In this document: positions 1 to 9,708 of the stretch, in pieces
Layout: every line of letters starts with the position of its first letter
Numbering within the stretch: the first letter of the stretch is position 1
NCBI GenBank assembly: GCA_021805865.1
Contig: JAJZDX010000016.1
Location: 1-64,000, forward strand
Direction: 5' to 3'
DNA length: 64,000 nt
From: Pseudomonadota bacterium
GTDB lineage: Bacteria; Pseudomonadota; Gammaproteobacteria; Steroidobacterales; Steroidobacteraceae
Position numbers and translations under genes: made by a program
The notes under the pieces: model-generated
Told to the model about the DNA's origin: nothing
Seen by the model: only the letters and a program-made list of their open reading frames with translations
The model's database searches: none

Positions 1-25
1 GCCCGCTGTATCCGGCACTTGCCCG

Positions 26-502
26 CTACCGGGTCGAAAAACCGGACAGGTATTGGTCCGAATCCCCAGCACCAAAAAGCTCCGGATTTTGGCCACGGCA
101 AGGGGCTATGTCAGGAGGTCTGTACTCCTCGGCGAGCGTCATCGTGCTGCACCAGCGTGTGGTCGACAACTTCGTGTGCGGCGCCAGCACTCGCGCGGCC
201 ACCATCGCGCACAGCCGGTCTCGCTCAGGGCAGTCCCGTGAGGCGATCAACGACTAGAACCCCAATCACCGCATCGCTGTCCGTACCGCCTGCACGTGCC
301 CGTTAGGTAAGGAGCGCGCGACTAGAAGCCGCTCTCCGAGCGACACGAAGGTCTCCCCGCGCATCGCGCGGCGAATCACCTCGATCAGCGGCGCAGGCAG
401 ATGGGAGGGTTGCCAACGGTCTCCTTCCAGACCCCCTCTCCCTCGCGATAGCTTCGCCGCAGTAGATGCGCCGCGCACACACGCCCTTTGTAGCGACGCC
501 AT
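26..502 (-). pseudogene. IS1634-family-like transposase remnant (frameshifted)
   Basis: Two minus frames read in order: ...ARSLPNGHVQAVRTAMR (266..502) then IASRDCPERDRLCAMVAARVLAPHTKLSTTRWCSTMTLAEEY (26..250), resembling IS1634-type 'SLPHGHV..RERDLV.AMI.ARVL.P.SKLATTRWW..TTLAEEL'. Confidence 0.6.
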
Positions 503-656
503 GTGGTGACGGGATGAATCGCGCCACTTCGCCTCAATGCAATAAATTAGTGACTATATATTTGCACCATGAAAATCCATTTGGATTCGAGGAAATGCCG
601 GAAATAAATCAGTCTATGCTGACTACCTCAGGGTTCGCAGCGGGGCAGAACTTCCG

Positions 657-1853
657 CTAGATCTCCATGATCTCCTTGGGAGTCAGATGAAGACACTTGG
701 ACGGACCGTGGCTCTCGATCATGTAAACGTCGGTATTGTGCGCGAACAGACGCTCCGTGAGAATGCCGGGATGACATACGATCGTCATGTTCTCCTCGAT
801 CCGCATATTTTCATCTTGTCGAATCAGGGGACGCTCGACCATGTCGTAGCCCATGCCGTGCGTACTGAGGCGCCGCTCCTCCGGCAGACCGGAGCTGCGC
901 AGATATGCATTGTGCTCCTCAAAAATCTCTCGGCATGACGCGCCTGGCCTCAGCAGAGCCAGCGCCCTCGACTGCGCCTCTACGACCGCCGACTGCGCCT
1001 CCCGCAGTTCCGCCGGCGCCCGTCCAAGAACGAAGATACGCGAGAGTTCCGTGTAGAAGCCACCAGCGCCGTTGCACTCCACGAGGAGCGAATATACGTC
1101 TCCTTTTTCCAGTGTCCGGCCCTGCATGAACCGCGGACGAAAGCTTGCCGCCTGTCCGGGACGCGCTGAAGAGCAGAGGAAAATCCCCTGTTCGCTGCCG
1201 AGCTGCTGCGACAGGTACTGCGCATACGCTGCGACCTCGAAGTCCTTGAGCCCAGGGCGGACGAACTCACGCACCCCTGCCATCACCTGATCCTGCATCG
1301 CAGCGACTGATCGGATGAGCTCGCGCTCCTCCGTGCTCTTGATGGCTTTGATCCGGTCGACAAAATCCGTCGCGTCGACGATCGAGATATCGTGCGCTAG
1401 CAGCTCGAGCAGCCGTTTTCCGAAGCTGTGATACATCGCAGCCGGCGCAACCAGCCCCATGCACTTCGCTCCAAACCGGCGCACCTCGCCCGCGGCAATC
1501 TCGGCATCGTACCCGCCGGTGTAATACACAGACGGATAATTGGGAGTCGTCAATCGGCGCGCTATTCCCGTACCACGCGTTTCGGCGTCATCACTCTCTC
1601 GCACCTGATTGAACGGTCCTTGCTCGATTACCGACATGCCCCCCTCCAGGGGAAAGACGACGCTGCTCGGATAACCATTCGTCGCCGGCTCGTTCGTGAA
1701 CCATCGAATATATCCACCGACCCAATCACTAGAGTTCTGTAGAATGAGGACATCGATTCCGCGCTCGCGCATTGCGGCGCGAACAGCGCGCCATCGCCGC
1801 TGCAGTTCGCCGCAGGACACACTGTTGAGAAATCTAGACGCAGCTCGTGACAT
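657..1853 (-). CDS. M24 family metallopeptidase (Xaa-Pro aminopeptidase/creatinase-like)
   Basis: ORF 657..2021; internal Met MSRAASRF preferred to avoid long overlap with next gene; creatinase N-domain and C-terminal pita-bread fold signatures (FYTELSRIFVLG, HGMGYDMVERPLI). Confidence 0.75.
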   Translation of the reverse strand: MSRAASRFLNSVSCGELQRRWRAVRAAMRERGIDVLILQNSSDWVGGYIRWFTNEPATNGYPSSVVFPLEGGMSVIEQGPFNQVRESDDAETRGTGIARRLTTPNYPSVYYTGGYDAEIAAGEVRRFGAKCMGLVAPAAMYHSFGKRLLELLAHDISIVDATDFVDRIKAIKSTEERELIRSVAAMQDQVMAGVREFVRPGLKDFEVAAYAQYLSQQLGSEQGIFLCSSARPGQAASFRPRFMQGRTLEKGDVYSLLVECNGAGGFYTELSRIFVLGRAPAELREAQSAVVEAQSRALALLRPGASCREIFEEHNAYLRSSGLPEERRLSTHGMGYDMVERPLIRQDENMRIEENMTIVCHPGILTERLFAHNTDVYMIESHGPSKCLHLTPKEIMEI

Positions 1854-1858
1854 GCGCA

Positions 1859-2827
1859 CTACTCCCATGCGCCTGTCCGTTGAACGATATTCATCATCAG
1901 ATCCAGTCGATCCGCGAGAAAGTGCCGTATATTCTCTTTCACGAGAGGATATGCCTGCTCGAGATAGACGTCGCTCATGCCACCCAGCACGGGCGTTATG
2001 ATGAGTCGCTCCTCGGCCCATAGGGGATCGTCAGCCGGCAACGGCGTCTGTCTGAACACATCGAGCGCCGCGCCAGCGATCCGCCCTGCGCGCAGACAGT
2101 CGAGCAGCGCCCGCTCGTCGAGCACGCCACCGCGTGCCACGTTGATCAAAAAGGCGCCCGGCTTCATGCCGCTCAGTATCCGCTCGTCCACAAGATTTTC
2201 CGTTTCCTCCGAGAGCGGCACGGTCAATACCAGAAAATCAGCGCGCCCGGCCGCTGCCCGCAATTCGCGCCGGGTGAATATCCCGCCGAAACCTGGTGGC
2301 TGACGATCCGAGTTGGACACCCCGAGGACTTTCATCCCGAATGCCTGACAGCGCAGCGCCAGGGCCTCCGCGATGGCGCCCACGCCCACGATGACCGTCG
2401 TCCTGCCACAAAGCAGCGGTTGTGGCCAGCGTTCCCATCGGCGCTCGCGCTGGTTGTCGAGCGTGCGTCGAAAGTTACGAACCAGGGTCAGCATCTGCAG
2501 GAATACCAGCTCCGACATCTGAGGGCCGTGCATTCCGCGTGTAGAGGTGATCACCACCTCAGGCGCCAACGACGGCAGCTGGACAATCGTGTCCGTGCCA
2601 CTTGTCAGCGATTGAATCCACCGCAACCGGCGCGCATGCCGAACGAGCGCGTCATCAAACTGGAAGTGATGTGCGATGATTGCTTCGGCATCCGCCAGCT
2701 GCTCGACCACCGCACCCCGACCGTCCGTCGCGTACAGCTCGATCCCCGGGAAGTCCGACCGGGCGCGCGCCGCAAAGCTGGCGGCGTCGGCCTCAGGAGC
2801 TCCGATGTAGATCACACGTGCCATCAT
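1859..2827 (-). CDS. D-isomer-specific 2-hydroxyacid dehydrogenase
   Basis: NAD-binding VGVGAIAEALALRCQAFGMKV, NVARGGVLDERALLDCLRAGRIAGAALDVF. Confidence 0.85.
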   Translation of the reverse strand: MMARVIYIGAPEADAASFAARARSDFPGIELYATDGRGAVVEQLADAEAIIAHHFQFDDALVRHARRLRWIQSLTSGTDTIVQLPSLAPEVVITSTRGMHGPQMSELVFLQMLTLVRNFRRTLDNQRERRWERWPQPLLCGRTTVIVGVGAIAEALALRCQAFGMKVLGVSNSDRQPPGFGGIFTRRELRAAAGRADFLVLTVPLSEETENLVDERILSGMKPGAFLINVARGGVLDERALLDCLRAGRIAGAALDVFRQTPLPADDPLWAEERLIITPVLGGMSDVYLEQAYPLVKENIRHFLADRLDLMMNIVQRTGAWE

Positions 2828-3096
2828 TGACCCCGCTTCTTCGACGTTCCCCTACTTCAAATCGACCGCAGGTCGACGCTCGCGACGGGAGCGGAACGGC
2901 GAGCAGATATTCCAGGTTGATAGCCGCCACGGAGGCCCGGGTTGCCGTCGCCTTCCGCCTCAGCGGCCCCGCCATTGCGGTCCGGCGTCATCGTGCCGAA
3001 ACATGCGGCGAGCGGCATCGCAATCCGGATCTCGCGGTGCACGCCGGGCTCGCCACCTGGCGCAGCCGGACGAGATCCTGGGCGCTCATGTGACCT

Positions 3097-4938
3097 TCAT
3101 CTCGCCGCCGTGCTTGCACCGAACGCCCTTAGCATGGGGTGGGGAACGAAATCCACCAGGGCGTCGATGACCGCAGGTAGAGCGCTATCCGCGGCGCGAG
3201 CCAGGGCCGGCCCGATCTGGTCTGCGCTTTCGACGCGCTCGCCATGGCAGCCGAACGCGCGGGCGATCGCCGCGTAATCCGTGCCCGACAGATCGGTGCC
3301 GAGATCAAAGCCACTGGCCTTTTGTCCCGCCCGGATCACGCCCCAGGACCGGTTGTTGTGAATGACGGTGATCACCTTGGCGCCGTAACGCCGCGCCGTA
3401 TCGAGCTCCTGGATCGTGAAGCCGAAAGCTCCGTCGCCGGTGATACAGAAAGATCTGCGGTCCGGAAAGGCTCGCGCCAAAGCGATGGCTGCCGGCAGCC
3501 CGAATCCAAGGTGGGCCATGCCTGGCTCGTGGAACCGGGTTCTCGGCTCAAGAGCCGGGATGAACTCGTTGCTCCAGAAGCTCGTATGGCCGCCGTCGAA
3601 GGTGACAAAGTCCTGCGGCCGAACGTACGCTCCGACCTCATTCATCAGCACGGCGGGATGCAAACATTCGCAGCGGCCGTCCGCCGCGTCACCCAGAAGT
3701 CTGTCGACATATTCTCGCCGCTCGCGCGAGAGAGAGGCTCTCCACGAGCGATCCGCCTTTGGTTCTAGCCCGCGAGCAATCGTGTCCAGGACTCCCTCGA
3801 GAGCCTGTCGAGCGTCTCCAAGCAGTCCCAGTGTGAGAGGCGCATTCTGCCCGAGCACCTGCGGGTCGATGTCCATCTGGATCAGCTGCCTGCCCGGCGC
3901 GTCCCACCACTTTGGCGGCCCATCGATCCACATGAAGGATGAGAAGCGGCAGCCAACCGCGAGCATTACGTCCGCTTCCCGCATCGCGCGCACGGCAGCC
4001 GGACCGCCGATGAGCCCCCCTTGTCCGATGAAGCTCGGATGGTCCGTCGGCAGGACGCCAAGACCCATCTGTGTCGTAATCGCCGGAGCGGTGAGCCTCT
4101 CGGCGAGCGCGCGAAAGGCCTGCTCACCTCCCGAGCGCGCCACGCCGCCGCCCGCCACCAGTAACGGCCGTCTGGCTTGCACCAGAAGCTGCGCCGCAGT
4201 TTGAAGCTCGCGGACCGGCGGCATCGGCGCAATCAGCGCACGATAGCTCGTTGGTGGTGCGTCGATCTCCGTGATGTCGTATTCACACTGTGCGGACAGC
4301 ACATCCGCCGGAACATCCACGTGGACAGGGCCCGGCCGTCCTGTGAGCGCGATCCTCAGCGCCCGGTGCAGCACCTCCGGAATGCGCGCTGCATCCCGGA
4401 TCGTCGCGCTCCACTTGGTGATCGTACTGAAAATTTTTTCATTGTCCGTCGAGCTGAATGCTCCGCGGGCCGGTGACATCATCTGCGAGGCATTGCTCGA
4501 TGTAATCGCGAGCACAGCGAGGCTGTTGGCTGCCGCTCCGCCCAGACCCGTCATCAGATTGAGCCCGCCCGGTCCTGTCTCTCCCAGGCATAGCGCAATG
4601 CGATCCCGGGCCGCGTAGAGGCTTGCCGCCATGAATCCCGCGGCCGCCTCGTGTCGCACGCCGGTATAGCGAAGGCCTTCGCTCTGCGCGAGCGCTCGGA
4701 ACAGGGGCGAGAGCTTTCCGCTCGCAAGGCCAAAGACGTGGTCCACGCCGGCCGCTTTCAGCACGCGCACTATCGCCTCGGCGCCAGTCCCGACCACACG
4801 GCCGCGTCCGGAGCCGCCCTCCCGGAATATCGGGGCGACCGGTCCTTTCATTTCAGCAGCCAACGAAGCGCGCCCTCGGAGGTGTCCGGCATCCCCCCGA
4901 GAGTACTCATCGCCTGAATCCGAGGACTCGCTGTGCAT
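3097..4938 (-). CDS. Thiamine-pyrophosphate-dependent enzyme (acetolactate synthase / cyclohexanedione hydrolase-like family)
   Basis: ThDP N-domain AGVDHVFGLASGKLSPLFRAL, C-terminal GDGAFGFTIQELDTARRYGAKVITVIHNN. Start codon uncertain (MKGPVAP at ~4851 possible). Confidence 0.8.
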   Translation of the reverse strand: MHSESSDSGDEYSRGDAGHLRGRASLAAEMKGPVAPIFREGGSGRGRVVGTGAEAIVRVLKAAGVDHVFGLASGKLSPLFRALAQSEGLRYTGVRHEAAAGFMAASLYAARDRIALCLGETGPGGLNLMTGLGGAAANSLAVLAITSSNASQMMSPARGAFSSTDNEKIFSTITKWSATIRDAARIPEVLHRALRIALTGRPGPVHVDVPADVLSAQCEYDITEIDAPPTSYRALIAPMPPVRELQTAAQLLVQARRPLLVAGGGVARSGGEQAFRALAERLTAPAITTQMGLGVLPTDHPSFIGQGGLIGGPAAVRAMREADVMLAVGCRFSSFMWIDGPPKWWDAPGRQLIQMDIDPQVLGQNAPLTLGLLGDARQALEGVLDTIARGLEPKADRSWRASLSRERREYVDRLLGDAADGRCECLHPAVLMNEVGAYVRPQDFVTFDGGHTSFWSNEFIPALEPRTRFHEPGMAHLGFGLPAAIALARAFPDRRSFCITGDGAFGFTIQELDTARRYGAKVITVIHNNRSWGVIRAGQKASGFDLGTDLSGTDYAAIARAFGCHGERVESADQIGPALARAADSALPAVIDALVDFVPHPMLRAFGASTAAR

Positions 4939-5059
4939 CTCGTCCCGCTCACACGCAGGTTTCTGCCCCGCAGGAGATTACTATTCGGTGCCCGAGTCAT
5001 TCCGTCCAATCATATGTTTTGGCAGCTCCATAATCTGGCGTGATATCATCGCGAGTGCC

Positions 5060-6043
5060 ATGACTCTCGATCCGCGTCATCTTTCTCACCTGCTCGCGAT
5101 TCATGAGCATGGCTCCTTGAGCCGCGCGGCCGCGGCGCTCGGTGTCTCTCAGCCGGCTCTTTCGAACAGCGTCGCCGTGCTCGAGCGCAGGCTCGGCGTA
5201 CGAGTGCTGACGCGGTCCCCCAAAGGCGCGGAAGTCAATCAATTCGGCGCAGTCCTGGTACGTCGATCACGGGAGCTTCGCTCTCTCTTGAATGGCGCCG
5301 AACAGGAGATAGGCCTGCAACGGCACGGACACAGCGGTCCCCTTGCAATCGGCGCAACGCCGTCTCTGGTCGAAAGCTTGATCCCGCAGACGCTGCGCCA
5401 GCTGCATCAGGACAGCTCGGCCCTGACCATCACCGTGGTGGAGGGACACGATGATCTGCTCGACGGTGCACTGGCGAGCGGCGAATTAGACATAGCCATC
5501 GCAGCGGTGGGGCGCCCGGAGTCCTCTCCCGAACTAATCGAAGAGTTCCTGTTGGCCGACCCCCTGGTGCTCGGGGTTGGTTACGATAGCCCACTCGCGG
5601 GTCGTGCAGTCGTACCACTCGCCCAGGCTCGAGAGCAGCCCTGGGTCGTGCCGCGTCCCGGCGGGTCTGCCTACGCGCAAGTTCACGCTACTTTTCTGAA
5701 CGCGGGTGTCCCGTGGCCGGACAATTGCGTCAGTACCAATTCGGCGGTTCTAACCAAGCGGTTGATCAGCCAATCCGATGCCGTCGGGCTGGTGAACTCC
5801 CTGACTCTTCTCGGGTGGGACGCTCCGATATGGCCCGTCCGCTTGCCGGAGGCCGGAATTCGAAAAATAGGTGTGCGTCGGCGCCGCATCCGGGAGCTGA
5901 CGCCTCTGGCGAACCGATTTCTCGAGCTCCTGCGAGATGTGAGCGCCGGATTCGCCAACGCCGCCAGCCCGGACGCGCTCGACAAACGCGCCCGCCAGAG
6001 GCTGCGGCGTGCCACCAGCGCATCAAATACCCCGCTCCCGTGA
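5060..6043 (+). CDS. LysR family transcriptional regulator
   Basis: LRR HTH: LDPRHLSHLLAIHEHGSLSRAAAALGVSQPALSNSVAVLERRLGVRVLTRSPKG. Confidence 0.85.
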   Translation: MTLDPRHLSHLLAIHEHGSLSRAAAALGVSQPALSNSVAVLERRLGVRVLTRSPKGAEVNQFGAVLVRRSRELRSLLNGAEQEIGLQRHGHSGPLAIGATPSLVESLIPQTLRQLHQDSSALTITVVEGHDDLLDGALASGELDIAIAAVGRPESSPELIEEFLLADPLVLGVGYDSPLAGRAVVPLAQAREQPWVVPRPGGSAYAQVHATFLNAGVPWPDNCVSTNSAVLTKRLISQSDAVGLVNSLTLLGWDAPIWPVRLPEAGIRKIGVRRRRIRELTPLANRFLELLRDVSAGFANAASPDALDKRARQRLRRATSASNTPLP

Positions 6044-6239
6044 CAAATTCGCGTCGGCGCATATCCGCTGCAAGCCACCTCTGGCGGGTTCGCCGGGGTA
6101 CCGGCCACCGTCAACCTATCGATATTTAAACAGATCTGGTACGGGGCAGCATTCAGAGAAATAGGGGTTGCTGATCACGACGTGGAGGCCTGCTCGTAGC
6201 GCTCGGCGATGGGGTCGTGCAGATTCTCATCGTCCGCTG

Positions 6240-6645
6240 GTGCTGCAGACCCAAGCCATTGATAATCGGCGTGAGCTCCTCGCCTTCCGTCGCGCCATGT
6301 ACCACGCACTGCCGGGCAAGACCATCGACGGACGCACCGCAGCCGAGTGGAGCCTCGTGAATGAAGCGCTACCGCACGAGCAGCTCGAGGCGCGCGTGAC
6401 GGCGGTTGTAAAGACGCTGCTGCAGAAGAATCCGATCGCCCTGAAGGCCACGGAGGATGCGATCCGGCGCGTCGGTGAGATGCCCTACGACAGCACCGAA
6501 CACTATCGTGCGCGCCCAGGAAGCGGCGAATTTCTTCGGCAGCGAGAGCCGCAGGGAGGGGATCCGTCAGTTCATCGACGAGAAGTCCTTCAAGGCAGGC
6601 CCCGGTGCCCATGACAAGTCCCGCCAGCGCTCGGCCAAGGCGTGA
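6240..6645 (+). pseudogene. Hydroxycinnamoyl-CoA hydratase-lyase (feruloyl-CoA hydratase/lyase)-like C-terminal remnant, frameshifted
   Basis: Frame 6168..6614: GKTIDGRTAAEWSLVNEALPHEQLEARVTAVVKTLLQKNPIALKATEDAIRRVGEMPYDSTEHY, continuing in frame 6457..6645: RAQEAANFFGSESRREGIRQFIDEKSFKAGPG, matching the Ech/HCHL C-terminus pattern. Confidence 0.65.
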
Positions 6646-6647
6646 GA

Positions 6648-7030
6648 CGGGCTTGTCGGTGGACCCCAAGGGAATCGAGCGACTGCTGCGTCCCCGTTCA
6701 GTGGCGATCGTGGGCGACCGGCGAGCCCGGCACATTGGGCGCTTCCGTGCTGGCAAATCTGCCGCAACCTGGACTTCAGGGCGACATTCACCTCATCGAT
6801 CCCAATCGGACCAAGAGCGCCCACTGTTCAGTAGCTACCGAGGCTCCCCGCCGCTCGATCCGCCCACGCTGGCCGATCTGATCGCGCGGCTCGGGCAGGT
6901 GCTCGACAGCGACCCCTCGATCCGAAAGCTCAACTTGAATCCGGTGATCGCCTATCCAGCCGGACAAGACCTCATGGCGCTCCATGCGCTCATGCTGATC
7001 CAGCGGCCCGAGCCGTGCGGCTCGATGTTG
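6648..7030 (+). pseudogene. NDP-forming acyl-CoA (feruloyl-CoA) synthetase remnant: N- and C-terminal pieces, middle deleted, frameshifted
   Basis: GIERLLRPRSVAIVGD (frame 6605) + ATGEPGTLGASVLANLPQPGLQGDIHLIDPNRTK (frame 6642) + LDPPTLADLIARLGQVLDSDPSIRKLNLNPVIAYPAG (frame 6605). Confidence 0.6.
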
Positions 7031-7031
7031 C

Positions 7032-7628
7032 TCAGGGGCAAGAGCCGGCCGATGCGCGTGTGACGGCGGCCCGGCACCACGCGAGGATCGCCTCTCGCTG
7101 CGGGGGAAGGCGCTGCACCGCCTCGCCCGCGAACGCCTCGAGATCCGTCAGATTCAGGGTGGAAACTCCGAGCATCACGGGAATACCGGCGATCAGCGCC
7201 TCGGCGATCAGGGAGCGCAGGCCACGGCCTTCTGTTTCCTCCTTACCGAACTTGTTGACAACGAGCAGATCAATTCCCGCAGTCAACGCCTTCTCCCCCC
7301 ACAGGCTGACGCGCGCGAAGGCATCGGAGTCCAGGCGGCAACCCCGCGCTTCGTTGCCACGGTCAAGCGAGATCAGGACTTTCTCGCCACTCACGAGATC
7401 GCACAGATACATGTCACATTTTCGCCGGCCCGGGCGGTCCACGTTCGACTGCACGGCGCCGCCGAGGTCGTATCCCTGCGCAGCGAGCACGTCCGCAACC
7501 TGGGCCAGCAGCGCATCACGCTCGCGGCCGTTATCATAAACCACGGCGGCGAGCGGCAGTGCGCTGACGGTATCCTGGGCAATATGCGCAGCACCTCGGG
7601 AGGTCGGGGAATTGATGGCCGGATTCAT
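7032..7628 (-). CDS. DUF2478 family protein (molybdenum-transport-associated NTPase-like)
   Basis: AVVYDNGRERDALLAQVADVLAAQGYDLGGAVQSN...DRGNEARGCRLDSDAFA...LLVVNKFGKEETEGRGLRSLIAEAL pattern. Confidence 0.65.
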   Translation of the reverse strand: MNPAINSPTSRGAAHIAQDTVSALPLAAVVYDNGRERDALLAQVADVLAAQGYDLGGAVQSNVDRPGRRKCDMYLCDLVSGEKVLISLDRGNEARGCRLDSDAFARVSLWGEKALTAGIDLLVVNKFGKEETEGRGLRSLIAEALIAGIPVMLGVSTLNLTDLEAFAGEAVQRLPPQREAILAWCRAAVTRASAGSCP

Positions 7629-8560
7629 GACTTGGTACCTTTCTTGCCGCCCAGCGTCCGGTCGAGACGCGTCTGCAACTCGGCGCGGGTCTCCGACGTC
7701 CAGCTCCGGAACCCTTGCCCCGTTGCGACGCCGGTGTGCCCCGCAGCCACCAGGTCGACCAGCAGCTTCTGCGGTGCCCTGCTAGTGTCGAGGTCCGGCA
7801 GTATGACCTCGTGGATCGCCAGCGTCAGATTGAGGCCGACGAGATCGGATTGCTCAAGCGGCCCCATGACGCCCAGCCGCGCGCCGAAGCTCGCCTTCAC
7901 CACGGTATCGACGGTTTCCGCGTCACAGACGCCCGCCTGCACCAACGCAATGGCTTCACGCTTCAGGGCATGTTGCAACCGGTTACCGATGAAACCGGGA
8001 ATGTCCTTGTTTACGCGCACCGGTTGCTGCCCTACCGCCGCCATGATCGCGATGGTGCGCTCCATCGTCTCGTCGGAGGTGTCTTCGCTCCTGACCACTT
8101 CAACCAGCCGCACGGCGTAAGGCGGATTCCAGAAATGAGTGCCGACCATGCGTGATTTGTCTCTCACCCGAGCGGCGATGCGGTGCACCGGAATGACGGA
8201 GGTATTGGTCGCGAGAATCGCGTCGGCCGGGCAGAGCTCGTCAAGACGGCCGAATATGCTGCGCTTGAGTTCCACATTCTCCGGCGCCGCCTCGATGGCG
8301 ATCGCCACGTCCGATGGCGCCTCGCCAGCATCCGCCACGACCTGCACGAGAGCGGCCCGCTCCTCGGGCTGCGCCTGCAGGCGGAAAATCCGGATGAGCC
8401 GCTCGTGCGCGCTCTCGCGCATGGCCGCGCTCGGCTCGACCACCGTCACTGCGACGCCGGCGGCCGCGAGAATCTGCGCAATTGCCAAGCCCATGCGCCC
8501 GCCGCCGACCACCAGCGCCGGACGACTGGCCAGGAGATCAACCGGCAGTGTATCCGCCAT
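7625..8560 (-). CDS. 3-hydroxyacyl-CoA dehydrogenase family NAD-binding protein
   Basis: VVGGGRMGLAIAQILAAAG; TNTSVIPVHRIAA; GTHFWNPPYAVRLVEVV; IPGFIGNRLQHALKREAIALV. Confidence 0.85.
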   Translation of the reverse strand: MADTLPVDLLASRPALVVGGGRMGLAIAQILAAAGVAVTVVEPSAAMRESAHERLIRIFRLQAQPEERAALVQVVADAGEAPSDVAIAIEAAPENVELKRSIFGRLDELCPADAILATNTSVIPVHRIAARVRDKSRMVGTHFWNPPYAVRLVEVVRSEDTSDETMERTIAIMAAVGQQPVRVNKDIPGFIGNRLQHALKREAIALVQAGVCDAETVDTVVKASFGARLGVMGPLEQSDLVGLNLTLAIHEVILPDLDTSRAPQKLLVDLVAAGHTGVATGQGFRSWTSETRAELQTRLDRTLGGKKGTKS

Positions 8561-9362
8561 CGACGTACATCACCTGACCGGTGCAGAAATCCGAGGCCGG
8601 CGAGAGCAGATAGAGAGCCATGCCGATGAGGTCATCGACTTCGGCCAGCCGACCCAGCGGAATGCGCGACAGCGAGCGTTTCCTGGTGGCCTGGCCCAGC
8701 TCGTCGTCGCCGAACATCCAGGCGGTGAGCTTGGAGCGGAATACCGTGGGCGCGATGGCGTTCACGGTGATGCCGTATTTTGCCCACTCGGTGGCGAGTA
8801 CGCGCGTCAGGGCGTCGGTAGCGCCCTTGGACGTACAGTAGGCCGTATATCCGGAGATATTGCCATGGCGCCCGCGCACAGAGGACATCAGCAGGACCTT
8901 GCCCTTCACCGACTTGTCGATGAAGTACGTCCCCACCGATTTGGCCATGAACCAGGCGCCACGGACGTTTGCGTCCATCACCGCCTGCCAGTCCTCATAC
9001 TTCATCTCGTGGATGAACCCGGCCTTGTTGTAGCCTGAGGCGATGACGAGCTGGTCGATCCGCCCGAATGCCGACAGCGCCGAATCGCGCATGCGGTACG
9101 CGTCCTCGAGGCTGTCGGGCCGGGCATGAACGACGTTGACCGCGCCCTTGCCGAGCGAGCGGACCTCGTCAGCGACGCCGTCAAGCTCGGCTCTCGATGC
9201 GCCCGCGATGGTAACATTGGCGCCGAGCGCAGCGAGCGCGAGTGCCACGCCACGGCCAAAGGCGCCCGAGCCGCCGGTGATCAGCGCCGACTTGCCGCTG
9301 ACGTCGAACAGAGAAAGCGGATTTCGCAAGCCCTCGGTGATGCCGAGTGATTCGCCGGTCAT
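8538..9362 (-). CDS. SDR family oxidoreductase
   Basis: TGGSGAFG cofactor motif, YTAYCTSKGA catalytic YxxxK, C-terminal VDGGYTAG. Confidence 0.85.
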   Translation of the reverse strand: MTGESLGITEGLRNPLSLFDVSGKSALITGGSGAFGRGVALALAALGANVTIAGASRAELDGVADEVRSLGKGAVNVVHARPDSLEDAYRMRDSALSAFGRIDQLVIASGYNKAGFIHEMKYEDWQAVMDANVRGAWFMAKSVGTYFIDKSVKGKVLLMSSVRGRHGNISGYTAYCTSKGATDALTRVLATEWAKYGITVNAIAPTVFRSKLTAWMFGDDELGQATRKRSLSRIPLGRLAEVDDLIGMALYLLSPASDFCTGQVMYVDGGYTAG

Positions 9363-9706
9363 TTGGCCTCCTGGGCGGGCAGCACCACCACCATCATGTG
9401 GGCGACGGTGTTGCCGCGATTTTCAATGGCACGCGCTTCCCCCGGGGCGAGATGGCACGAGTCCATCGCTCCGAGCGTCGTCTCGCCCTCATCCGTGATG
9501 AGGGTAACGGCGCCCTCCAGCACCACATAGACCTTCTCGGTCGACGAGGCCGAGCGCTGCGCGCCGCCACCGGGTAGAAAATAGGAGAGCGACACCAGCA
9601 CACCGCTGGTCTTCGAGGCCTGGCCCCCTTGCAGCATCAGCCCGGCCATCTCGTAATGGCCCTTGGTGTCGTAACGCCTGGCGTCGACGAAGCGTGTGAC
9701 CTGCAC
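9359..9706 (-). CDS. Cupin-fold protein lacking canonical metal ligands
   Basis: PGGGAQRSASSTEKVYVVLEGAVTLITDEGE; GTG start placed just upstream of the VTRFVDARRYD stretch. Confidence 0.7.
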   Translation of the reverse strand: MQVTRFVDARRYDTKGHYEMAGLMLQGGQASKTSGVLVSLSYFLPGGGAQRSASSTEKVYVVLEGAVTLITDEGETTLGAMDSCHLAPGEARAIENRGNTVAHMMVVVLPAQEAK

Positions 9707-9708
9707 GT

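Noticed and set aside
50-76. tRNA-like 3' end 'GGTCCGAATCCCCAGCACCA'
   Set aside because: The T-stem does not pair (ATTGG/CCCCA) and no acceptor or anticodon arms are found upstream.
574-587. Short palindrome AATCCA-TT-TGGATT in AT-rich intergenic DNA
   Set aside because: Short, no U-tract, and not positioned upstream of a supported gene.
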